From NCBI GenBank assembly GCA_016650135.1, contig JAENWH010000063.1:1-8393 (forward strand): a DNA stretch of 8,393 nt, read 5' to 3'. This document shows, piece after piece, positions 1-5,432 of this stretch. The position numbers and the translations under genes are program-made. Positions within the stretch are counted from its first letter, which is position 1; every line of letters starts with the position of its first letter. Below the pieces are notes generated by a model. It saw nothing but the letters and a program-made list of their open reading frames with translations, ran no database searches and was not told where the DNA came from. This DNA is from Peptostreptococcaceae bacterium. GTDB taxonomy: Bacteria > Bacillota_A > Clostridia > Peptostreptococcales > Anaerovoracaceae.

Positions 1-982
1 AAACTCTATCCGAAAGTCTCCCCATATAAGGGGATCCTACGGCCATGATAATGGGTTGAATGATCAGAATCATTCCTGCTGACTGGGAAGAATATTCCAG
101 TACAACCTGCAGATATATGGACATCAAATATCCGATTGCAAAAGTGGCTCCATAATTCAAGAGCGCTGTAATATTTGACGCCATATAGGTTGGATTATTG
201 GCAAAAAGTCCAATGTTTATGATAGGATTCAACGTTCTTTTTTCATGTAATATAAAGAAAACAAGGAGAACTATTCCCACGATGATTAAAGCCAAAGGAT
301 ATTTGCCTGTTGATAATGTTGATAAACCATACATAATGAATATTACGCTTAGAATATATAAAACATTTCCAGATATGTCAAAATTACCCTCAACTCTAAC
401 ACTTGAAGTAGGCAATCGTTTAATTGCTATATACGAAACAATTGCGGATAAAAGAAAAGTGAACAGAAAGATAGAGCGCCATCCCAGATAGTGATTCAGT
501 ATCCCACCAACGACCGGCCCAGCTGAAAGTCCAATATACGTGGCTGCAACAAAATAGCCAAGCACTTTACCTCTTTGATTCACAGGAAAAGCACTTATAA
601 GTGTTGCTGTATTTGTGCTGAAAATCATTGCACCGCCAATGCCTTGCAATACCCTTAGAAGAATTAGAATCATGATGTTCCAGGCAAAGGCGGAAAAAAG
701 TGAAGCAATTGCAAATACAAGTATCCCAATCGTTAATATCCTTTTTCTGTTTGTCAAATCAGCAAATCTTCCAAATGGAACCGACAAAGCAGAAATTGCC
801 AGCATGTAAGCAGTAATGACCCATCCTATGAAACGTGCACTAACATTGAATTCATGCCCCATATTCGGAATTGATAAATTTAATGCGCTAGCTGTAAAAG
901 TCGTGACAAAAGCAGTGATAAGGGCCACATAAATTGTTGCCTTTTGTTCTTTCGAATATTTTCCAGTCAAGTTATTATTCAC
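1..982 (-). CDS. MFS transporter, DHA2-like (EmrB/QacA) drug or metabolite exporter, 3' end outside window
   Basis: Translating the minus strand from a GTG at 980-982 gives an uninterrupted reading frame of about 327 codons to the window edge, so the C-terminus is missing. The product is a very hydrophobic inner-membrane protein. Around residues 71-81 it has GRFADLTNRKR, the major facilitator motif A in the loop after helix 2. Around residues 151-162 it has GLSAGPVVGGIL, the antiporter motif C of helix 5. The opening LITAFVTTFTASALNLSIPN is typical of helix 1 in DHA2 (14-helix) proton-driven exporters. The usual acidic residue of motif D1 is absent here (ALNLSIP). The GTG overlaps the thrC stop codon (GTGA), so translation is probably coupled to thrC and the gene shares its promoter. 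No in-frame ATG lies before helix 1, which supports the GTG; an in-frame TTG four codons later is an alternative. Substrate is unknown; linkage to thrC makes amino-acid export conceivable but unproven. Confidence 0.88.
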   Translation of the reverse strand, partial: MNNNLTGKYSKEQKATIYVALITAFVTTFTASALNLSIPNMGHEFNVSARFIGWVITAYMLAISALSVPFGRFADLTNRKRILTIGILVFAIASLFSAFAWNIMILILLRVLQGIGGAMIFSTNTATLISAFPVNQRGKVLGYFVAATYIGLSAGPVVGGILNHYLGWRSIFLFTFLLSAIVSYIAIKRLPTSSVRVEGNFDISGNVLYILSVIFIMYGLSTLSTGKYPLALIIVGIVLLVFFILHEKRTLNPIINIGLFANNPTYMASNITALLNYGATFAIGYLMSIYLQVVLEYSSQSAGMILIIQPIIMAVGSPYMGRLSDRV

Positions 983-2451
983 TTTACTCTAACCACTTCT
1001 TTCATTTGATCAATATCGAGCACTTCCGTGTGCCTGATTACCTTGTTCTCTAGACCTTTTAATCCTACAGGTATTCTGACTTTTGTCTTTTCATTCAGTT
1101 TTCTCACATTGGCAAAGCCATCCTCTTCAACCTTGAGGCCGATTGCTGCCGCGACACTGTCTGCAAATTTATAAGCACTTGCCGTAGACGCTATTACAAC
1201 TGGAGTCAGATCTCCCGTTTCTTTTTTATAATCTTCATATACCTTATAGGCAACTGCCGTGTGCGTGTCCATCAGGTAACCATTGTCATAATACATTCCA
1301 CCAATAGTCCTGTTCGTTTCCTCGATGTCTGCATAACCGCCGTAAAAGTCCTTCAGGCCTTCTTTAATCATTGAACTGACCTGATATGCCTTTTCCTTGT
1401 CTAGGCTCTCCATCAGGCCTTTAATTTCTTCTCCATTGTTGCCGCTTAAATGGTAAAGTAGTCTTTCAAGGTTTGAAGAAATAAGAATATCCATGGATGG
1501 CGAATTTGTCAAATAAAATTCTCTGTTAATATTGTATTCTCCACTATTCAGGAAATCTGTCAGAACCTTGTTTTCATTTGACGCACAGATAAATTTATTG
1601 ATGCCAATCCCCATTTCCCGTGCATAATAAGCTGCAAGGATATTACCAAAATTCCCTGTTGGCACGACAACGTTCATCTTTTCGCCAGGTTTAATGATGC
1701 CCTTTTCAATAAGTTTAATATATGAATATACATAATAAGCAACCTGCGGCACCAGCCTCCCTATATTTATTGAATTTGCAGAAGAAAGCTTAATGCCTTT
1801 TTCTGCCAGTTCTTTTGCAAGTTTTTCATCGTTGAAAATTTCCTTCACGCCAGTCTGCGCATCATCAAAATTACCATTGATGGCGTATACCTTTGTATTT
1901 GCACCTTCTTGGGTAACCATCTGTTGTTCCTGGACCTGACTCACTCCCTGGTTTGGATAAAACACAATGATTTCCGTCCCCACAACATCTGCAAACCCTT
2001 CAAGTGCCGCCTTGCCTGTATCCCCAGATGTTGCGGTCAGAATACGGATTTTCTTCTCTTCCTTTTCCTTCTTCATTGCTGTTGTCAATAAATAGGGAAG
2101 AATTGACAAAGCCATATCTTTGAATGCTGCTGTTTTCCCATGATACAGCTCAAGGAACCAGGCTCCTCCAGCCTCAACAATCGGAGCGATTTCTGCTGCT
2201 TCAAATTTTTCGTCGTAAGCTCCATCAATGCAGGCTTTCATTTCTTCTTCTGTGTAATCTGTAAAAAAACTTGAGATTACTGAAAAAGCAATCTGCTGAT
2301 AAGTCTTCCCTATCATTTCTTCTGGTTTAAACCCTAATTCGGGTATTCTATCTGGGACATACAGGCCTTTATCTTCAGCTATACCCTGTATAACCACCTG
2401 TGCTGCCGTTTTTTTATTCATACTTCCTCTTGTGCTGTAATAATTAATCAT
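979..2451 (-). CDS. thrC: threonine synthase
   Basis: This enzyme converts O-phospho-L-homoserine to L-threonine plus phosphate with pyridoxal phosphate, the last step of cytoplasmic threonine synthesis. The 490-residue protein has the family start MINYYSTRGS, and the cofactor lysine is most likely K111 in KTAAFKDMALS. TATSGDTGKAAL (139-150) is the conserved substrate/phosphate loop, and VPTGNFGN (263-270) is the PLP-phosphate glycine loop. Length and motif order fit full-length bacterial threonine synthase of the ThrC/yeast-like class. The ATG at 2449-2451 is preceded by AAAAAAGGAG about 9 bases upstream, which fixes the start. A consensus promoter lies just upstream at 2482-2510. The stop codon overlaps the start of the MFS exporter gene, forming an apparent two-gene transcription unit. 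The leader is only about 24 bases, too short for a T-box or peptide attenuator. Nothing looks damaged. Confidence 0.97.
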   Translation of the reverse strand: MINYYSTRGSMNKKTAAQVVIQGIAEDKGLYVPDRIPELGFKPEEMIGKTYQQIAFSVISSFFTDYTEEEMKACIDGAYDEKFEAAEIAPIVEAGGAWFLELYHGKTAAFKDMALSILPYLLTTAMKKEKEEKKIRILTATSGDTGKAALEGFADVVGTEIIVFYPNQGVSQVQEQQMVTQEGANTKVYAINGNFDDAQTGVKEIFNDEKLAKELAEKGIKLSSANSINIGRLVPQVAYYVYSYIKLIEKGIIKPGEKMNVVVPTGNFGNILAAYYAREMGIGINKFICASNENKVLTDFLNSGEYNINREFYLTNSPSMDILISSNLERLLYHLSGNNGEEIKGLMESLDKEKAYQVSSMIKEGLKDFYGGYADIEETNRTIGGMYYDNGYLMDTHTAVAYKVYEDYKKETGDLTPVVIASTASAYKFADSVAAAIGLKVEEDGFANVRKLNEKTKVRIPVGLKGLENKVIRHTEVLDIDQMKEVVRVK

Positions 2452-2481
2452 CTGCTTCTTCTCCTTTTTTCATATGAATCA

Positions 2482-2510
2482 ATTGTAACAAACTATAAGG
2501 TTAATTTCAA
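2482..2510 (-). promoter_or_regulatory. sigma-A-type promoter of thrC
   Basis: On the minus strand TTGAAA (2505-2510) and TACAAT (2482-2487) are separated by exactly 17 bases (2488-2504). Transcription would start near 2475, giving a leader of about 24 bases that contains the thrC ribosome binding site at 2461-2470. Read from sequence match only. Confidence 0.7.
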
Positions 2511-2519
2511 TCACATATC

Positions 2520-2548
2520 TTGTGAGTACCGGCATTTCAGCGTATAAT
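2520..2548 (+). promoter_or_regulatory. sigma-A-type promoter of the unknown gene at 2578
   Basis: TTGTGA (2520-2525) and a perfect TATAAT (2543-2548) are 17 bases apart. It is divergent from, and sits back to back with, the thrC promoter, so a regulator bound here could affect both. The leader would be about 22 bases and contains GGAGG at 2566-2570. Confidence 0.6.
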
Positions 2549-2577
2549 TTGTTTTATTATTTTGTGGAGGTTTTGGT

Positions 2578-2895
2578 ATGAATCAATTAAAGCAGCAAAT
2601 TACAGATTTGGCTAAAGATAATCTTATTGATGAAGGGGTAGTTTATGCCTCTTCCTGTCTTCGTATTGAATATGCTTACAATATTCTCCCTGAAATACAC
2701 GAACTCTTATTGGACTACCAGAAAACCATTATTTCTCATCTTTGTTTTGAAGATTTTAAGAAGGAGCTGGAAAATCTTGCTGAATATTACCCTCTGCCAA
2801 AAGGTTGTCTTTTTGCCGGTTTTGTTGAAATCGGAAACACCTACCTGTCGCATGCCGGCAAAAGTAAAAGTTATCATTTGAATTTGAAAGAATAA
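2578..2895 (+). CDS. conserved-looking small protein of unknown function (105 aa)
   Basis: I do not recognise this family. The case for a real gene is its own promoter (2520-2548), a GGAGG ribosome binding site at 2566-2570 spaced 7 bases from the ATG, and an amino-acid composition typical of a folded cytoplasmic protein. No signal peptide or membrane segment is visible. The N-terminal two thirds look mostly helical (LKQQITDLAKDN, then LPEIHELLLDYQKTII, then FEDFKKELENLAEYY), followed by PLPKGCLFAGFVEIGNTYL and a short basic tail. There are three cysteines (C27, C56, C77), which do not form a recognisable metal motif. After the TAA the same frame stays open with protein-like sequence up to the tRNA promoter, so the gene may be a version shortened by a nonsense mutation. 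A second overlapping frame is also open at 2645-2881 but has no ribosome binding site and is treated as a shadow. Confidence 0.7.
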   Translation: MNQLKQQITDLAKDNLIDEGVVYASSCLRIEYAYNILPEIHELLLDYQKTIISHLCFEDFKKELENLAEYYPLPKGCLFAGFVEIGNTYLSHAGKSKSYHLNLKE

Positions 2896-3013
2896 AATTA
2901 TGTCGAAGGTAAAATCCAAGTGGGTGTCGTAAAATTTGACAACCATCCCGGTTATGACAATATTCAGGGGATGCAAAATGACTTCCTACTCAAGATGAAG
3001 TTGAAAAATAGCA

Positions 3014-3041
3014 TTGATTTCTGTATCTTTTATGCTATAAT
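3014..3041 (+). promoter_or_regulatory. promoter of tRNA-Glu
   Basis: TTGATT (3014-3019), a 16-base spacer and TATAAT (3036-3041) preceded by TGC, which makes an extended -10 element. Transcription would start about 5-6 bases before the mature tRNA 5' end at 3054. Confidence 0.65.
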
Positions 3042-3053
3042 AGAAAGGTACAT

Positions 3054-3128
3054 GTCCCGTTGGTCAAGTGGTCAAGACATCGCCCTCTCACGGCGGGGTC
3101 GGGGGTTCAATTCCCCCACGGGGTACCA
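3054..3128 (+). tRNA. tRNA-Glu (anticodon CUC)
   Basis: The 75-base sequence folds as a full cloverleaf. The acceptor stem pairs GTCCCGT with ACGGGGT, the D stem is GTC/GAC, and the anticodon stem pairs TCGCC (3080-3084) with GGCGG (3092-3096) around loop CTCTCAC. The anticodon CTC is at 3087-3089. A 4-base variable loop and a T arm GGGGG-TTCAATT-CCCCC follow. Discriminator A (3125) and an encoded CCA (3126-3128) complete it. The CUC isoacceptor reads GAG codons. The two outermost acceptor pairs are wobbles (G1-U72 and U2-G71), which is a weak top for an acceptor stem. It has its own promoter and is followed directly by an intrinsic terminator, so it appears to be a single-gene transcript. 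Confidence 0.95.
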
Positions 3129-3134
3129 ATAAAA

Positions 3135-3182
3135 AAAGAGTTCAAATCCAAGCGTTTGCAAGGGTTTGAGCTTTTTAATTTT
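3135..3182 (+). terminator. intrinsic terminator after tRNA-Glu
   Basis: AGTTCAAATCC (3139-3149) pairs with GGGTTTGAGCT (3162-3172) over 11 base pairs, including two G-U pairs, around a 12-base loop. The stem is followed by CTTTTTAATTTTTT. An A-run before the stem would let it also act in the other direction. Confidence 0.85.
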
Positions 3183-3185
3183 TTG

Positions 3186-3384
3186 ATTATTTTTTTGTTT
3201 TTTTATTCATTATTGTCCTAATCCGACCTATTCCCACACCCAAAAGGTGGGAGTGGATGTCAGGGTCGGCTACTTTTTCACATTTATTCATTCAGGTAAT
3301 TTAATACATATTCGTTTGCTGTATTATGCACTATACACGTTTGCGCATATTATCAATATTTTCCCCAAAATACATAGTTTGCGG
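3186..3384. other. non-coding AT-rich stretch between tRNA-Glu and the nuclease promoter
   Basis: No convincing gene is seen on either strand. A short open frame from 3247 lacks a ribosome binding site and has codon-unlike content. The stretch contains one clear structure, the hairpin at 3223-3269; the rest is AT-rich and unremarkable. With the promoter and leader that follow, about 340 bases here lack a gene. Confidence 0.6.
3223..3269. repeat. imperfect 47-base inverted repeat / hairpin
   Basis: CCGACC (3223-3228) pairs with GGTCGG (3264-3269). Inside, TCCC (3232-3235) pairs with GGGA (3249-3252) and ACC (3238-3240) with GGT (3246-3248) around a CAAAA loop. A short T-run (3274-3278) follows four bases after the stem, so it could be a second, weaker terminator on the plus strand or a remnant of a mobile repeat. 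No second copy is present in the window. Confidence 0.45.
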
Positions 3385-3413
3385 TTGACCTGTAATATTT
3401 TTAGAAGTATATT
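3385..3413 (+). promoter_or_regulatory. probable promoter of the nuclease-dinD unit
   Basis: TTGACC (3385-3390) and TATATT (3408-3413) are 17 bases apart, close to the sigma-A consensus. Transcription would begin near 3420, giving an unusually long leader of about 105 bases before the nuclease ATG at 3525. That leader includes the palindrome at 3486-3495. Confidence 0.6.
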
Positions 3414-3485
3414 AGGTTTAAGAAGCAAGAAGTAATAAGAACATCTAAAAGGCGCGCTGAGCAACGGCAACCATTTTAAATTATA

Positions 3486-3495
3486 AACATATGTT
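3486..3495. promoter_or_regulatory. LexA-box-like palindrome AACATATGTT
   Basis: A perfect 10-base palindrome lies 30 bases upstream of the nuclease ATG. It matches the core of the Gram-positive LexA (DinR) operator, whose known form is CGAAC-N4-GTTCG. The outer G and C positions are A and A here, so it is a degenerate match. DinD homologues are SOS-induced in E. coli, which makes a LexA site plausible. Against it, the palindrome lies downstream of the best promoter, and simple AT-rich palindromes are frequent by chance. Confidence 0.3.
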
Positions 3496-3524
3496 ATATC
3501 TCAATTATGAAAGTGAGGCTCTAA

Positions 3525-4298
3525 ATGTCAATTAATGTACCTTCAAAAATTAGCGAAAGAATAGGATCAGGGGCAAAAAAATTCAAACCAATTCTTGAAA
3601 AAGCAAAAAGCAAAGATATTAACGAGAGTGATACAGTAACTATCATTGTAGATATGCTATGTGATATTTTTGGATATGACAAATACACTGAGATAACTTC
3701 CGAACATGCCGTTAAAAAAACCTTTTGTGATTTAGCTATTAAGATTGATGGCATTGTCCGGCTTTTGATAGAAGTTAAGGCTGCTGGACTAGATTTAAAG
3801 GAGCAGCATATTAAACAAGCTGTTGATTATGGCTCTAACACTGGTGTTGACTGGGTGGTTCTAACCAATGGGACTATATGGAAGGTTTATAAAATTGTAT
3901 ACTCAAAACCTATTGATACTGAACTCGTATATGAAATTGATATGTCACAGTTGAACCTTAAAAGACAATCTGAAATTGAAATGATATATTACCTTACTAA
4001 GGAAGCAATGGCTAAAAATAGTAAAGCAACTTTAGACGACTACCTGGCTCAAAAACAAATATTAAATAAGTTTATGCTCGGTCAAATATTATTAACTGAT
4101 TCCGTTCTTGATGTAGTCAGAAAAACTATTAAGAAAATATCTCCAGATGCCAAGGTCTCCAATGAAGAAATAAAGCAAATCATAGCTGAGGAAATTATAA
4201 AGCGAGAAGTATTGGATGATGAAAAAGCTGCTGATTGCTTCAAGAAAGTTGCAAAAGCAAATAAGCCTGCTACAAAAGTAATTACCAAAAATGAATAA
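3525..4298 (+). CDS. stand-alone HsdR-N-type restriction nuclease domain protein
   Basis: The 257-residue product matches the N-terminal nuclease domain of type I restriction subunit R (HSDR_N type) but has no helicase motor. A PD-(D/E)XK site is visible: D69 in FCDLAIKIDG, then E83 and K85 in LLIEVKAAG. It is followed by Q98-xxx-Y102 (QAVDY), the QxxxY motif of HsdR nucleases, and by the family strand VDWVVLTNGTIWKVY (108-122). An ESDT motif (34-38) lies in the helical N-terminus. The C-terminal third is charged and helical, without a known domain. All expected catalytic residues are present, so DNA cleavage is likely but unproven. The ATG is preceded by GTGAGG (3513-3518) six bases upstream. 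No methylase, specificity or motor gene is nearby, so this is not a normal type I system; dinD follows on the same strand. After the TAA the frame stays open for 30 more codons. Base composition is AT-richer than thrC, by eye, consistent with transfer. Confidence 0.87.
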   Translation: MSINVPSKISERIGSGAKKFKPILEKAKSKDINESDTVTIIVDMLCDIFGYDKYTEITSEHAVKKTFCDLAIKIDGIVRLLIEVKAAGLDLKEQHIKQAVDYGSNTGVDWVVLTNGTIWKVYKIVYSKPIDTELVYEIDMSQLNLKRQSEIEMIYYLTKEAMAKNSKATLDDYLAQKQILNKFMLGQILLTDSVLDVVRKTIKKISPDAKVSNEEIKQIIAEEIIKREVLDDEKAADCFKKVAKANKPATKVITKNE

Positions 4299-4386
4299 TT
4301 AAATGACATTGAAAATATTTATAACAAATTGGAAGATACGATTAAGGAAAATTTATCTATTAAAAATCTGAAGCGAAATAAAATCA

Positions 4387-4392
4387 TATAAT
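4387..4392 (+). promoter_or_regulatory. possible -10 element upstream of dinD
   Basis: A perfect TATAAT lies between the nuclease and dinD, but there is no convincing -35 at 16-18 bases upstream. If used, transcription would start near 4399, only five bases before the GTG at 4404 but with room for a leader before the TTG at 4461. Confidence 0.3.
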
Positions 4393-4460
4393 ACAGAAAG
4401 AAGGTGGACGATTTCTATTTCTTTTTTAATGTTGACGAAGATCATCCTGAGGATGTTATA

Positions 4461-5285
4461 TTGTCAAAATATAGTGAAAATACATTTGAAAACATAAAGC
4501 ACGTTGATGAAGATGGTAATGAATACTGGTTAGCAAGGGAATTACAAGATATACTAGAATATACTGAATGGCGTAATTTCGAAAAAGTAATGAAAAAAGC
4601 AATGAAAGCCTGTGAAAATTCTGGAGGCATTGTAAATCACGATTTTGTTGAGATCAACAAAATCATAGAAGCTGGTGCCATGGCTAAACCTATAAAAGAT
4701 ATCAAACTTTCAAGATATGCTTGTTATTTAATTGTTCAAAATGGTGATCCTTCTAAAGAAGTAATTGCACTCGGTCAAACATATTTTGCAGTTAAAACAA
4801 GGCAGCAAGAACTGATTGAGAACTATGATAATTTGTCCGAGGAACAAAAAAGGCTTTCTATTCGTTCCCAAATGATAGAGCATAACAAATCTTTAGTAGA
4901 AGCTGCACATAATGCCGGAGTAATTAATTCCGTCGATTACGCAGTATTTCAAAATAAAGGTTACCAAGGCCTTTATGGTGGTTTAGGTGCTAAGCAAATT
5001 CACGAAAAGAAAGGCTTAAAAAAGAGTCAAAGCATCTTAGATTATATGGGAAGTGAGGAGCTCGCTGCGAACCTCTTCAGAGCCACTCAAACAGATGCCA
5101 AATTGAGGCGTGAGAGCATCAAGGGTAAACACAATGCCAATAATGTGCATTTTGAGGTTGGTAAAAAAGTAAGAAGAACTATAGAATCTTTAGGAGGCAC
5201 CATGCCGGAGGATTTACCTACACCCGAAGAGGGTATTAAGCAACTTGAAAAGAAGCATAATAAATTATTAGATGAAGATAAGTAA
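4461..5285 (+). CDS. dinD: DNA damage-inducible protein D
   Basis: The product closely resembles E. coli DinD, a non-essential LexA-regulated SOS protein reported to inhibit RecA strand exchange; its exact role is unsettled. Counting from the TTG, shared blocks include LSRYACYLIVQNGDP (83-97), GQTYFAVKTRQQE (105-117), HNKSLVEAAHNAGV (141-154), FQNKGYQGLYGG (163-174), LAANLFRATQT (201-211) and LGGTMPEDLPTPE (244-256). The N-terminal part is of the BRO-N/phage antirepressor type, expected to bind DNA or nucleoprotein. I prefer the TTG at 4461 over the in-frame GTG at 4404: it has GAGG (4449-4452) 8 bases upstream, gives 274 residues, which is the length I recall for E. coli DinD, and places homology about nine residues from the start. 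The GTG has almost no space after its purine run. The gene follows the nuclease on the same strand with a 162-base gap (105 from the GTG) and may share its transcript. The frame is intact. Confidence 0.93.
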   Translation: MSKYSENTFENIKHVDEDGNEYWLARELQDILEYTEWRNFEKVMKKAMKACENSGGIVNHDFVEINKIIEAGAMAKPIKDIKLSRYACYLIVQNGDPSKEVIALGQTYFAVKTRQQELIENYDNLSEEQKRLSIRSQMIEHNKSLVEAAHNAGVINSVDYAVFQNKGYQGLYGGLGAKQIHEKKGLKKSQSILDYMGSEELAANLFRATQTDAKLRRESIKGKHNANNVHFEVGKKVRRTIESLGGTMPEDLPTPEEGIKQLEKKHNKLLDEDK

Positions 5286-5304
5286 GGGCATTATGAAAGC
5301 CCTT
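5284..5304 (+). other. small perfect hairpin at the dinD stop codon
   Basis: AAGGGC (5284-5289) and GCCCTT (5299-5304) form six perfect pairs around a 9-base loop, overlapping the last two bases of the dinD TAA. No T-run follows, so it is not a canonical terminator; it could stabilise the 3' end of the message. Confidence 0.35.
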
Positions 5305-5317
5305 GGCGGCAACCATG

Positions 5318-5345
5318 ATTGAAGTGCACCCCAAATGTTGGGTAC
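5318..5345. mobile_element. possible solo end of an IS3/IS150-type insertion sequence
   Basis: TGAAGTGCACCCCAAATGTT and the next bases look like the terminal inverted repeats of IS150-group elements, which often read TGAA(G/C)TGCACCCCAAA followed by GTTGG. No transposase and no partner end are present in the window, so at most this is a relic. The match is from memory of the family and is weak evidence. Confidence 0.22.
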
Positions 5346-5381
5346 AAACTAATATTTGGAGGTTGTATTTTTTCATTATAT

Positions 5382-5430
5382 AAAGACCCCCCTGCTTTGA
5401 AAAAATATTCGGAGCAGGGGGTCTTTATTT
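5382..5430. terminator. strong bidirectional terminator between dinD and tRNA-Val
   Basis: AAAGACCCCCCTGCT (5382-5396) pairs with AGCAGGGGGTCTTT (5413-5426) over 14 base pairs with one bulged C, around a 16-base loop. The plus strand continues with TTTATTTTC. On the minus strand the stem is followed by TATATAATGAAAAAA, a weaker U-tract. It separates the convergent dinD unit and the malQ/tRNA-Val unit. Confidence 0.9.
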
Positions 5431-5432
5431 TC

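Noticed and set aside
198..809. Plus-strand open frames at 198-491 and 615-809
   Set aside because: They lie opposite the MFS exporter, whose minus-strand frame has clear family motifs throughout; no ribosome binding sites or recognisable products.
2452..2577. T-box or threonine attenuator upstream of thrC
   Set aside because: The predicted leader is only about 24 bases and contains no terminator hairpin or Thr-codon-rich leader peptide.
2645..2976. Open frames overlapping the 105-aa gene in other frames (plus 2645-2881, minus 2707-2976)
   Set aside because: Neither has a promoter or ribosome binding site, whereas the 2578 frame has both; treated as shadows.
2920..3132. Open frame from GTG 2920 running through the tRNA-Glu gene
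   Set aside because: Its end is made of tRNA sequence, so it is not a gene as it stands. Its first part is kept only as a possible continuation of the upstream gene.
5284..5304. Intrinsic terminator directly at the dinD stop
   Set aside because: The six-pair hairpin has no following T-run; the stem at 5382-5426 is the real terminator.
3100..5345. Copy of the tRNA-Glu 3' end as an att site near 5335
   Set aside because: Only GGGTAC is shared, far too short for an attachment core.
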